A stretch of 21,529 bases of DNA from CAYRVF01 sp964427535 (GTDB taxonomy: Bacteria; Chloroflexota; Ktedonobacteria; Ktedonobacterales; JADMIN01): assembly GCA_964427535.1 (NCBI GenBank), contig CAYRVF010000090.1, positions 1-21,529 of the forward strand. Direction: 5' to 3'. Below, in pieces: positions 7,433 to 14,668 of this stretch; positions within the stretch are counted from its first letter, which is position 1; the number at the start of each line of letters is the position of its first letter. The position numbers and the translations under genes are program-made. Below the pieces are notes generated by a model. The model was not told where the DNA came from. It ran no database searches and was given only the letters and a program-made list of their open reading frames with translations.

Positions 7433-7493
7433 GAGCGCTTCATGTGCCCTCGCGACATGCGGAACCACTCAGGCACGAGGAGGTGCCAGAACT

Positions 7494-8324
7494 ATGGCAG
7501 ACGATGAAGCTGCGCCTATCCCGTCGAGCGACCCACCATATCAGCACCTGCGGCTGGCCCGTCAGGGGTTCGTCACCTACGTGACTCTTGCCAGACCAGA
7601 AGTCTTCAACGCGTTTAACGCCCAGTTGATCGCCGAGCTGCAGCGGGTGTTCGACCAGCTCAGCGAGGACGACAGCATCCGCGCGGTGGTGCTTGCCGGC
7701 GAGGGCCGCAATTTCTGCGCGGGCGCAGACCTGAACTGGATGCGTTCGAGTCTCGACTTCAGCCATGACGAGAACATCGCCGATGCCCTGGCGATGTCAG
7801 ATATGTTTCGAGCGATAAATACCTGCCGGCATCCGGTAATTGGCCGTGTGCAGGGCGCGGCGCTGGGCGGTGGGTCGGGGCTGGCTGCCGTGTGTGATGT
7901 CGTGGTCGCGGCGGAGGATGCCCGTTTCGGCTTCACCGAAGCGCGGCTGGGCATCGCGCCAGCCGTCATCTCGCCGTTCGTCGTGCGCAAAATCGGTGAG
8001 AGCGCCGCACGCGCGTTGTTCGTCACGGCTGAGCGCTTCGATGCCGCACGGGCGCTGGCGATTGGGCTGGTCCACAAGGTCGTGCCAGCTGCCGACCTCG
8101 ACGAGGCCGTGCGGAACGTGCTGCGCGACATCGGCCAGAGCGGGCCCGCGGGAGTGCGCGCGGCGAAGCTCCTCGCACGCACAGTGACGGCGCTTGACGA
8201 GGAGGAAGCGCGCGAGACGACGGCGGCGACCATCGCCAGCCTGCGCGTCGGCCCCGAGGGGCAGGAAGGCATTCGCGCGTTCCTGGAGAAGCGCAGCCCA
8301 AGCTGGAGTAGCGCGGATGTTTAG
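7494..8324 (+). CDS. Enoyl-CoA hydratase family, probable methylglutaconyl-CoA hydratase
   Basis: A crotonase-fold enzyme of 276 residues. It probably hydrates 3-methylglutaconyl-CoA to HMG-CoA in leucine breakdown, judging from its operon partners. FCAGADLNWM (74-83) and GAALGGGSGL (121-130) form the oxyanion-hole regions; ADLNWM is typical of LiuC-type proteins. Of the two classical catalytic glutamates, the second is present as Glu149 in TEARLGIAP, while the first position is Gly129. The same Glu-to-Gly change occurs in LiuC as I remember it, so this is probably a subgroup trait and not inactivation. ATG at 7494 was chosen for AGGAGGTG about 9 bases upstream; an upstream in-frame start adds 35 residues without family character. 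The end overlaps the carboxylase gene by 8 bases. The exact substrate is inferred. Confidence 0.88.
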   Translation: MADDEAAPIPSSDPPYQHLRLARQGFVTYVTLARPEVFNAFNAQLIAELQRVFDQLSEDDSIRAVVLAGEGRNFCAGADLNWMRSSLDFSHDENIADALAMSDMFRAINTCRHPVIGRVQGAALGGGSGLAAVCDVVVAAEDARFGFTEARLGIAPAVISPFVVRKIGESAARALFVTAERFDAARALAIGLVHKVVPAADLDEAVRNVLRDIGQSGPAGVRAAKLLARTVTALDEEEARETTAATIASLRVGPEGQEGIRAFLEKRSPSWSSADV

Positions 8325-10395
8325 ATCCGTGTTGATCGCCAACCGCGGCGAGATCGCGGTGCGCGTCATCACCGCCTGCCAGGAGCTGGGAATTCGGACG
8401 ATTGCCGTTTACTCAGACGCCGATCGTGAGGCGGCACACGTGCGCGCGGCTGACGAGGCGTATCGCATCGGACCGGCTCCGGCGGCCGCGAGCTACCTCA
8501 ACATCGAGGCGATTCTGGCGGCGGCGCGGCTGGCGGGTGCCGAGGCGATTCATCCAGGCTACGGCTTCCTCTCGGAGAACGCCGAGTTTGCCGAGGCATG
8601 TGTGCGCGCTGGCATCGTCTTTATCGGCCCTCCCCCTGAGGCGATCCGGCTGATGGGCTCGAAGACCGCCGCCAAGCGCGCCGTCGAAGCAGACGGCGTG
8701 CCGACTGTGCCCGGCTACGCTGGCGATGCGCGTGACTCGCGGACGCTGCGGCGCGAGGCCGAGCGCATCGGCTATCCGCTCATGCTAAAGGCGTCGGCCG
8801 GTGGTGGTGGTAAGGGCATGCGCGCAGTTCTCTCCCCCGATGCCTTCGACGAGGCGCTGGAGGCCGCCAGACGCGAGGCGCTGGCCGCGTTCGGCGACGA
8901 CAGTGTGTTTCTCGAGAAGCTGCTCGTCGCGCCCCGGCACATCGAGTTTCAGGTGCTGGCCGACCAGTACGGCACCATCGTCCATCTCGGCGAGCGCGAG
9001 TGCTCGATTCAGCGGCGCCACCAGAAGGTCGTCGAGGAGAGCCCGAGTCCGGCGCTGACGCCTGCGCTACGCGCGGAGATGGGCGCGGCGGCAGTGCGCG
9101 CTGCGCGGGCGGCGGGCTACGTCAACGCCGGAACCTGCGAGTTCCTGCTCGATGCGGACGGCAGCTACTACTTTCTGGAGATGAATACACGACTCCAAGT
9201 AGAGCATCCAGTGACGGAGAACGTTACCGGACTCGATCTCGTCCACGCGCAGCTTCGCATCGCCGCCGGAGAGCCACTCGAGTTCGAGCAGCAGCGCATT
9301 GTCCCACGCGGACACTCTATCGAGGTGCGCCTGTATGCCGAGGACCCCGCCACCGGATACCTGCCGTCGATCGGGAAGGTTTACACGTTCGCGCCTCCAC
9401 GTGCGCCGGGCGTGCGTGTCGATGCGGGCATCGCGTCGGGCGACGAAGTGACGCTGCACTACGACCCGATGCTCGCTAAGCTCATCGTCGCGGCGGAGGA
9501 CCGCACGGCGGCCGTCGAACGCCTGCGCTGGGCGCTCGACCACTTCGCCGTGCTGGGTGTGGCGACGAATCTGCCGCTGCTGCGCGCCATCGCCGCCGAT
9601 GAGGCATTCGTTGCTGGCGAGACGACGACCGCGTTTCTCGACACCCGTGACATGAGCGCGGCCACCCGTCCGGCGGCCGTCTCAGCGCGCGCGCTGCTCG
9701 CAGCGGCGATCTTCGAGCGACTCTCGAGTGCCGGGCATGAGCCGAATGCCGGTCCGTTCAATCCGTGGACGCGCGGCGGCGTACGGCTGGGCGGCGCGCA
9801 GACGGTGCGCTATACCGCCAGCGAGCGGGAATATACCGTCAGTCTGGCGCCAGGCGCTGAACCAGAGTCGTTTACGGCGGTGGTCGACGGGAAGCCGTTT
9901 GCCGAGGGTGAGACGCCCGAGATCGTCGCCCACGTTCGGGATGGCGGGCAGGTGGTGCTGGGTATCGGTCCAGTGGTGCGCACTGCTTACGTCGCGAGGC
10001 GTGGCGGCGAGGTGCTGGTCTTCGAGGGCGGCGTCACGCATGTGTTGCGGAAGCCACAACCGCTCGATGTGGACGCTGCCGCGCACGGCGTCGCAGGCGG
10101 CAGCGGCGTCGAACAGCTCGTCGCGCCAATGGCGGGCACCGTTCTCAAGGTCAACGTGAGCGAGGGCGACCGCGTGGAAGCGCAGCAGACGGTGGTCGTG
10201 CTCGGCGCGATGAAGATGGAGCACGCAATCACCGCGCCACATGTCGCCCGTGTACGCCGGGTACCGCACGCCGCTGGAGATGTCGTGCCAGGCGGCGAGG
10301 TGCTCGTCGAGCTGGATGAGGCTGGGGCTGACGCTGGCGTCGATGAGACTGCGGCGGAGCAGGGACGTCCGCAGAAGGGAAGGAGGACGCAATGA
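8317..10395 (+). CDS. Biotin-dependent acyl-CoA carboxylase alpha subunit (probable methylcrotonyl-CoA type)
   Basis: This 692-residue protein carries biotin carboxylase and biotin carrier domains on one chain, as in 3-methylcrotonyl-CoA and propionyl-CoA carboxylases. FRSVLIANRGEIAVRVI opens the protein. The ATP-grasp glycine loop KASAGGGGKGMR starts at Lys158. EMNTRLQVEHPVTE starts at 288, and the C-terminal carrier has AMKM with Lys633 as the biotinylated residue. A linker of about 130 residues lies between the two. ATG at 8317 starts inside the hydratase gene with GGAG upstream, and the stop overlaps the lyase start as ATGA. The neighbours favour methylcrotonyl-CoA as substrate. No carboxyltransferase (beta) subunit is in the window, so it must be encoded elsewhere, and acetyl/propionyl-CoA specificity cannot be excluded. 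Confidence 0.93.
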   Translation: MFRSVLIANRGEIAVRVITACQELGIRTIAVYSDADREAAHVRAADEAYRIGPAPAAASYLNIEAILAAARLAGAEAIHPGYGFLSENAEFAEACVRAGIVFIGPPPEAIRLMGSKTAAKRAVEADGVPTVPGYAGDARDSRTLRREAERIGYPLMLKASAGGGGKGMRAVLSPDAFDEALEAARREALAAFGDDSVFLEKLLVAPRHIEFQVLADQYGTIVHLGERECSIQRRHQKVVEESPSPALTPALRAEMGAAAVRAARAAGYVNAGTCEFLLDADGSYYFLEMNTRLQVEHPVTENVTGLDLVHAQLRIAAGEPLEFEQQRIVPRGHSIEVRLYAEDPATGYLPSIGKVYTFAPPRAPGVRVDAGIASGDEVTLHYDPMLAKLIVAAEDRTAAVERLRWALDHFAVLGVATNLPLLRAIAADEAFVAGETTTAFLDTRDMSAATRPAAVSARALLAAAIFERLSSAGHEPNAGPFNPWTRGGVRLGGAQTVRYTASEREYTVSLAPGAEPESFTAVVDGKPFAEGETPEIVAHVRDGGQVVLGIGPVVRTAYVARRGGEVLVFEGGVTHVLRKPQPLDVDAAAHGVAGGSGVEQLVAPMAGTVLKVNVSEGDRVEAQQTVVVLGAMKMEHAITAPHVARVRRVPHAAGDVVPGGEVLVELDEAGADAGVDETAAEQGRPQKGRRTQ

Positions 10396-11312
10396 CGGCG
10401 AGTTTCCTCTCGGGTCTCCCCCGGCGTGTGACAGTGGTGGAGGTCGGCCCGCGTGACGGCTTGCAGAACGAGAAGGGTGTCATCCCCACCGAGGCGAAGG
10501 TTCAGTTCATCAATTTGCTGAGCGCTTCTGGTCTCTCCGTCATCGAGGCCACGTCGTTCGTCAGTCCGAAAGCCGTGCCACAACTGGGCGACGCAATGGA
10601 CGTGATGTCGGGCATCGCGCGGCACGAGGGCGTACGATACTCCGCCCTTGTGCCGAACACGCGCGGCCTGGAGCGTGCGCTTGCCGCCAACGTGGATGAG
10701 GTGGCCGTGTTCACTGGTGCGTCGGAGACGTTCGTGCGCCACAACATCAACACCACCATCGCAGGCAGCATCGAGAACTTCCGTCCGGTTGTCGAGATGG
10801 CGCGGACGGCGGGCAAGCGCGTGCGCGGCTATGTCTCGACGGCGTTTGGCTGCCCCTATGAGGGCAAGATCGAGCCCGAAACGGTCGTGAGCGTCACCCG
10901 CGCTCTCTTCGAGCTTGGCATCGACGAAGTCTCGATCGGCGATACGATCGGCGTCGCGACGCCAGAGGGTGTCGTGCGGGTCACGCACGCGCTGCTCGGC
11001 GTCGTGCCGGTAGAGAAGCTGGCGACGCACTTCCACGACACGCGCGGCACCGCGCTGGCGAACGTGCTGGCCGCCCTCCAGCTTGGCATCACCATCTTCG
11101 ACAGCTCCGCCGGAGGACTGGGCGGCTGCCCGTACGCACCCGGCGCCTCGGGCAATCTCGCGACCGAAGATTTGATCTACATGCTCCACGGCATGGGCAT
11201 CGAGACGGGCGTGGAACTGGCCGCGGTGGTCGAGGCGAGCCGTTATCTGGCGAGTGTGCGGCTGACGCTTCCCGCGAGCCGCTACTACGCGGCGGCGACC
11301 GCGACCGCGTGA
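10392..11312 (+). CDS. Hydroxymethylglutaryl-CoA lyase
   Basis: HMG-CoA lyase splits HMG-CoA into acetyl-CoA and acetoacetate and ends leucine degradation. The 306 residues show a TIM-barrel HMGL domain. VEVGPRDGLQNE has catalytic Arg21 and metal ligand Asp22, HFHD gives metal ligands His213 and His215, and the signature GGLGGCPYAPGASGNLATED contains the flexible-loop Cys246. IEATSFVSPKAVPQ and AFGCPYEG are also canonical. The start ATG overlaps the carboxylase stop (ATGA), showing tight translational coupling. The length matches the bacterial family and no organelle-type extension is present. It is the last gene of the operon. Family assignment is very secure; the name mvaB or liuE would apply. 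Confidence 0.96.
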   Translation: MTASFLSGLPRRVTVVEVGPRDGLQNEKGVIPTEAKVQFINLLSASGLSVIEATSFVSPKAVPQLGDAMDVMSGIARHEGVRYSALVPNTRGLERALAANVDEVAVFTGASETFVRHNINTTIAGSIENFRPVVEMARTAGKRVRGYVSTAFGCPYEGKIEPETVVSVTRALFELGIDEVSIGDTIGVATPEGVVRVTHALLGVVPVEKLATHFHDTRGTALANVLAALQLGITIFDSSAGGLGGCPYAPGASGNLATEDLIYMLHGMGIETGVELAAVVEASRYLASVRLTLPASRYYAAATATA

Positions 11313-11369
11313 CAACGGAGCCGGTCGGAGGTCTGACTGTTAGGTTGCGACGGTTGATGCAGACCACAG

Positions 11370-11399
11370 TTGACGCGGGCCTCCTCCCACCGCTATGCT
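11370..11399 (+). promoter_or_regulatory. Candidate promoter ahead of the hairpin cluster
   Basis: TTGACG (11370-11375) and TATGCT (11394-11399) are 18 bases apart, matching five and four of six consensus positions. Transcription would begin near 11406, just before the first stem. Confidence 0.5.
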
Positions 11400-11405
11400 C
11401 ACAGA

Positions 11406-11556
11406 CATGAGGTCACAGACATTCATCCGCTCCGCCGCGTAAGAACGCCCGGCGCTCTACGCTTACACGGCGGGTAATGTGCCCGGCGCGCAGGATTGCA
11501 TGCGCGGCCGGGTAGCGCCGCACAGATCACCGGCCCACTGCTCATCACAGTGGGCC
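11406..11556 (+). ncRNA. Putative structured RNA or leader with three hairpins
   Basis: Hairpin 1 pairs CCGCCG-GTAAG (11432-11443) with CTTAC-CGGCGG (11462-11473), with one C-A mismatch; ACATT (11419-11423) and AATGT (11476-11480) can extend it from outside. Hairpin 2 pairs CCCGGCGCGCA (11482-11492) with TGCGC and GCCGGG (11501-11512), with one bulged G. Hairpin 3 is a perfect 9-base stem GGCCCACTG (11532-11540) with CAGTGGGCC (11548-11556), followed by a moderately T-rich stretch. The loop bases CGGCGCT (11450-11456) are fully complementary to AGCGCCG (11514-11520), which would make a pseudoknot. No known riboswitch, 6S, SRP or tmRNA signature is recognised. The 5' end is predicted from the promoter and the 3' end from hairpin 3; both are inference. 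Confidence 0.4.
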
Positions 11557-11655
11557 ATGATGTGTTGTGGTTGCCCATATGCCCTTCCTCCTCGCTCGCC
11601 TCGCCTGTGGCTTACTCTCGCCATGGTAGCTCCTCCAGAGTTCCAGCCGGGCTCC

Positions 11656-11678
11656 GCGCTAGCCTACCGCGCTAGCGC
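11656..11678 (+). other. Inverted repeat upstream of the MFS gene
   Basis: Perfect 8-base arms GCGCTAGC (11656-11663) and GCTAGCGC (11671-11678) with a 7-base loop lie 83 bases before the MFS start. No T run follows, so an operator or leader stem is more likely than a terminator. Confidence 0.35.
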
Positions 11679-11760
11679 ACGATGCTAAGTCCTCGCGTAA
11701 TGGTGTGCCGGCTTCTGCCTGCCCATCATCACGCGCTGCTGGGATGCCGGAGCATTTGCA

Positions 11761-13125
11761 ATGTCTGTACGTCGTTCTCATCGTTTGCCCATGCTTGCCC
11801 GCCTGTCCGGTCTCTGGCGTCGCCCGGACTTCCTGAAGCTCTGGGCGGGCCAATTTGTCTCGAAGGCAGGCTCGCTTGTAACGGGATTCGCACTGCCATT
11901 GGCGGCGATACTCGTGCTCCACGCGTCGGCCGCGCAGATCGCCGTGATATCAGCCGCCGAGACTGTGCCCGCCCTGACGCTCAGCCTATTCGTGGGGGTC
12001 TGGGTGGACCGTGTGCGGCGCCGCCCCGTTCTAGTGGCTGCGGATGTGGGGAGAGCCCTGATTGTAGGCTCAATCCCGGTCACCGCGCTCCTCGGGCGGC
12101 TGCGCATCGAGCAGTTCTACCTCGTGGCGCTGGGAGCGAGCGCGCTCTCAGTTATCTTTGATGTGGCGTACCCAGCCTATCTGCTGTCGCTGCTACGCCC
12201 AGGCGAGCTCGTCGAGGCCAACAGCAAGCTTGCGGCGAGCGAGGCGATCTCCGAAGTGGCGGGCTTCGGCCTGGCGGGAGCACTTGTGCAAACGCTCACC
12301 GCGCCCATCGCGATTCTCGTGGACGCTGGCTCGTATGTGGTCTCGGCCATCTCGCTCGTCTGCATACGCACTCGCGAGGCACCACCCCTGCCGCAGCGTG
12401 GTGCGCGGCAAGACTCGGCTTCAGATAGAGCACGGGCGAGAGTGTGGCCCGAGTGGACCAGCGGGATTCGGCGAGCGATCGGCGATCCGGTGCTATGTCC
12501 CCTTGTGGAGGCGGGTGCGATATTCACGCTCTGTGGGAATGTGCTGGGTGTCGTGCTGATGCTCTACCTTGTACGCGAGGTACATCTGAGCCCGGTACAA
12601 CTCGGCGTGCTCTTCGCCATCGGAGGGGTCAGCGCGTTCGAGGGATCCCTGGTGGCAGACTGGGCGATGCGACGCTGGGGGATCGGAAGGACCGTAATCA
12701 GCGGTCTGGCAATCTATACTGGTGGGTCCGTGTTGATTCCTCTCGCGGGTGGCCCAGCATGGCTTGCGTTGTGCCTCGTGGCGCTCAGCCAGCTTGCCGA
12801 CTGCGCGCACACGTTGTACGCCATAGGGCGGTCGAGTCTCTTGCAGACGGTGCCATTCCACCACGAACTCGGGCGTGTGCATGCGAGCGTACATCTGGTC
12901 GAGGCTGTGGCGACACTCGTCGGGATTGCGCTCGGCGGCGCATTGGGGCAGACGCTCGGCCCGCGTTCGACACTCTGTGTCGCGGCCGCGGGGATGCTGC
13001 TGGCGGCGCTGCGGCTGGCGTACTCTCCACTGCGACGATTGCGGACGCTGCCAGAACGACCGGGAGAAGCGGATGACGATGTGGCACCGACAGCTTACAC
13101 ACCGGATGAGGTGACATCAGTGTGA
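11761..13125 (+). CDS. Major facilitator superfamily transporter (MFS_3/EntS-like exporter)
   Basis: A 454-residue inner-membrane protein with about 12 predicted spans and a central hydrophilic loop around residues 205-245 (RGARQDSASDRARARVW). The first span follows the family-like opening RPDFLKLWAGQFVSKAGSLV. A motif-A-like loop GVWVDRVRRRP (79-89) links spans 2 and 3. The pattern resembles the MFS_3 group that includes the enterobactin exporter EntS and macrolide exporters, so drug or siderophore efflux is plausible. No siderophore or resistance genes are near, and the substrate cannot be named. ATG at 11761 has GGAG about 10 bases upstream; ATG at 11791 is an alternative. The upstream region has unusual RNA-like structure. 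A large palindrome follows the stop. Confidence 0.87.
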   Translation: MSVRRSHRLPMLARLSGLWRRPDFLKLWAGQFVSKAGSLVTGFALPLAAILVLHASAAQIAVISAAETVPALTLSLFVGVWVDRVRRRPVLVAADVGRALIVGSIPVTALLGRLRIEQFYLVALGASALSVIFDVAYPAYLLSLLRPGELVEANSKLAASEAISEVAGFGLAGALVQTLTAPIAILVDAGSYVVSAISLVCIRTREAPPLPQRGARQDSASDRARARVWPEWTSGIRRAIGDPVLCPLVEAGAIFTLCGNVLGVVLMLYLVREVHLSPVQLGVLFAIGGVSAFEGSLVADWAMRRWGIGRTVISGLAIYTGGSVLIPLAGGPAWLALCLVALSQLADCAHTLYAIGRSSLLQTVPFHHELGRVHASVHLVEAVATLVGIALGGALGQTLGPRSTLCVAAAGMLLAALRLAYSPLRRLRTLPERPGEADDDVAPTAYTPDEVTSV

Positions 13126-13146
13126 CGCCCTGATCCGCGTAGCAGT

Positions 13147-13187
13147 CGACCCCGTCCACTAGATCGTCGATCTAGTGGACGGGGTCG
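13147..13187. terminator. 41-base near-perfect palindrome between MFS and the 68-residue gene
   Basis: The 20 bases at 13147-13166 are the exact reverse complement of 13168-13187, with one central T (13167). As RNA this is an 18-base-pair stem with a 5-base loop. It lies 21 bases past the MFS stop and between convergent genes, so a two-way terminator is the simplest role, but neither side has a T run. A dyad protein-binding site or mobile repeat remains possible. Confidence 0.5.
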
Positions 13188-13279
13188 GCACAAATCGGTG
13201 CGCGGTCAAGCTGGGGCAGATGTGACCGACATCTCGCCAGAGCCTACAGCGTGCGAAGAGGGTTCTCGCGCTGGCTGGC

Positions 13280-13486
13280 TCAGGCGCTATAGCGTGTGTC
13301 GGCGCGCTCGCTCTCGTCACGAACGATGCACGCGAGCGTCGATTCCGCACGTTGGAGGTCACGGACGTCAGAGCGGCGCAGGATGTATTCGCCGTTCGCG
13401 ACGGAGTACGGCAGACGCCGGTTGGCTATCGCGGCACACAGGTCGCCGAGGGTCAGCGGCATCTCGTCGAACGTCGTCATCTCCAT
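13280..13486 (-). CDS. Small 68-residue protein, possible DNA-binding
   Basis: No family is firmly recognised. The segment LTLGDLCAAIANRRLPYSVANGEYILRRSDVRDLQRA has the look of a short helix-turn-helix with a beta hairpin, as in excisionase or MerR-type proteins, where a first helix is followed by a hairpin and an R-x-SDV helix. The similarity is by eye only. The protein is soluble, with a polar C-terminal tail (DESERADTRYSA). ATG at 13486 has AGGAGGA 7 bases upstream, a strong ribosome binding site that decides against a start 20 codons earlier. It lies 164 bases downstream of the ATPase gene on the same strand and may share its transcript. Coding is likely. Confidence 0.65.
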   Translation of the reverse strand: MEMTTFDEMPLTLGDLCAAIANRRLPYSVANGEYILRRSDVRDLQRAESTLACIVRDESERADTRYSA

Positions 13487-13650
13487 CAAACGGTCCTCCT
13501 GCGCATTCGGGGCGGTCGATATCCTACTGTGGCTTGCCGGCGGCATACGTCCGCCAGTCCCAGAGCCCGCGTAGCAGTCTATAGCAACTCTCGTGCCGGG
13601 CTGCTTCCTTTACGCCCGAAAACCAGTCGCACAGGGAATGTCGCGCCCTG

Positions 13651-14565
13651 CTACTCGTCGTCCTCGTCGAGCTTGTCCTCGTCCGCGGTGGACGCGTCCG
13701 CGCCGTCCGTGCTCAGCCCCACGAAGCTGTCGACTGCGTTGCGCATCGCGCTGACACCTACGCCGTTTCCCTCAGCCAGGCGGGCGAGCAGTTCTTCACG
13801 GGCGTTGAGCGTCGCGGTCAGCTCTTCGGCGGGCATGCCAAGAACGCGCGCGAGCAGGCAGAGCTCATTTTCCCCCGCTGTGACGAAGGAGTCGGTGTGC
13901 TGCACCCATGTGGAGAGCGGCAGCAGCCGCACGCCCTGCACGTCGTGTCCCAAGCGCTGACCCTCTACCCTGTCGTCGTCTGTGGGGAGCACGAAGTTGA
14001 CGGTGAGGAACCGGCGCTTGGGCGGCCAGACGCGCCCGACAAGGCCGATGTTGACGATGACCGGCAGATGCGATACGTCGTTCGCGTCGAGCCGGAGGTC
14101 GTCGCGCAGCATCGAGAGCACGTCGGTGATCGTGTCGGCGTGGCACGATGTCGCGATGGCGTACCCCTCCTGTGGCAGGCGTAGCAGTGTGCGCGCGACA
14201 CGCCCCCACATGTAGATGCGCAGGTGGTTACTGACCTCGTTTGCCAACACACAGGTCGTGCCCGGGTCCACCTCGTCCTTGAACGCGAAATCCTCGAACA
14301 TGCCCATGGTGTAGACCAGCGTCGAACCCGCGGGCAGGAAGCCGAGCAGCGCGTTGAGCGTGGTCGTCTTGCCGATGCCGGGAGTCGGGTCGGTCGGTCC
14401 CGAGACGATCACCGAGCGGTGACGCTCGACGAGCAGCCACAGGAGCGCCGCCGTTCGTGGGTCCAGGCTGCCACGCGCGATAAGCTGCGCCACGGACAGC
14501 GGCCGGTCAGATTCGTAGTGCCACATTCGGCGGTGATATGGGCTGCGTGGGTTGAACTCGAACAT
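13651..14565 (-). CDS. Divergent secretion/pilus-type ATPase (TadA/VirB11/PilT-like)
   Basis: A 304-residue P-loop protein. SLDPRTAALLWLLVERHRSVIVSGP (34-57) matches the entry to the ATPase domain in CpaF/VirB11 proteins. The P-loop is SGPT-DPTP-GIGKTT (55-68), four residues longer than the usual GPTGSGKTT, so the first Gly of Walker A is displaced. A Walker B-like CVLANE (105-110) and a His-box-like ATSCHADTITDVLSML (His142) follow in the right order. EDFAF at 91-95 matches the Asp-box region. The large N-terminal domain of GspE/TadA proteins is missing and the C-terminus ends in an acidic tail (DEDKLDEDDE). No pilus or secretion structural genes adjoin it; the prepilin peptidase is about 3 kb away on the other strand. 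ATG at 14565 is chosen; a TTG at 14616 lacks a ribosome binding site. Membership in the superfamily is likely, its job unclear. Confidence 0.72.
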   Translation of the reverse strand: MFEFNPRSPYHRRMWHYESDRPLSVAQLIARGSLDPRTAALLWLLVERHRSVIVSGPTDPTPGIGKTTTLNALLGFLPAGSTLVYTMGMFEDFAFKDEVDPGTTCVLANEVSNHLRIYMWGRVARTLLRLPQEGYAIATSCHADTITDVLSMLRDDLRLDANDVSHLPVIVNIGLVGRVWPPKRRFLTVNFVLPTDDDRVEGQRLGHDVQGVRLLPLSTWVQHTDSFVTAGENELCLLARVLGMPAEELTATLNAREELLARLAEGNGVGVSAMRNAVDSFVGLSTDGADASTADEDKLDEDDE

Positions 14566-14625
14566 GTGGCAACTCGCTCTCCGGCGCTCCCTGTCGAACA
14601 GAGGCGCGATGGACAAGACTTTACA

Positions 14626-14652
14626 GGTGGCGGTCTATGTCGGTCGGCCACC
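14626..14652 (-). terminator. Weak hairpin after the histidine phosphatase gene
   Basis: Arms GGTGGC (14626-14631) and GCCACC (14647-14652) with a 15-base loop lie 17 bases past the phosphatase stop. The minus-strand sequence beyond is only mildly T-rich. Confidence 0.25.
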
Positions 14653-14668
14653 ACGCTTCCTCTGGTGA

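Larger units (their letters stand above)
7162..7493. other. Divergent intergenic region (332 bases)
   Basis: This separates the minus-strand flavoenzyme from the plus-strand acyl-CoA operon. It holds a plus-strand promoter candidate (7317-7346) and a hairpin (7404-7432). On the minus strand a lone TACAAT (7281-7286) lacks a good -35. A short palindrome TTGTACAA is at 7282-7289. No gene or tRNA is seen. Confidence 0.6.
11313..11760. other. 448-base gap rich in RNA-like structure
   Basis: No convincing gene lies here; a possible 69-codon frame at 11479-11688 is Cys/Pro/Trp-rich and lacks a ribosome binding site. The gap holds a plus-strand promoter candidate, three strong hairpins in a row and a further inverted repeat closer to the MFS start. 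It may encode a small RNA or a long structured leader for the exporter. Confidence 0.6.

Noticed and set aside
7494..8324. Loss of the first catalytic Glu in the hydratase as evidence of a dead enzyme
   Set aside because: The same Gly is found in LiuC-type hydratases as far as I recall, and the second Glu (149) is intact.
9987..11315. Long 442-codon open frame on the minus strand
   Set aside because: It is antisense to the carboxylase carrier domain and HMG-CoA lyase, both with intact motifs, and its product is low-complexity His/Arg/Ser-rich.
11406..11556. Known riboswitch (cobalamin, TPP, SAM, fluoride, c-di-GMP) in the hairpin cluster
   Set aside because: None of the conserved core motifs of those classes is present on the plus strand.
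11479..11688. 69-codon plus-strand open frame in the gap before the MFS gene
   Set aside because: Begins inside a hairpin, lacks a ribosome binding site and has Cys/Pro/Trp-rich composition.
13352..13960. 202-codon plus-strand open frame
   Set aside because: Antisense to the 68-residue gene and the ATPase gene; Ser/Arg-rich composition without motifs.
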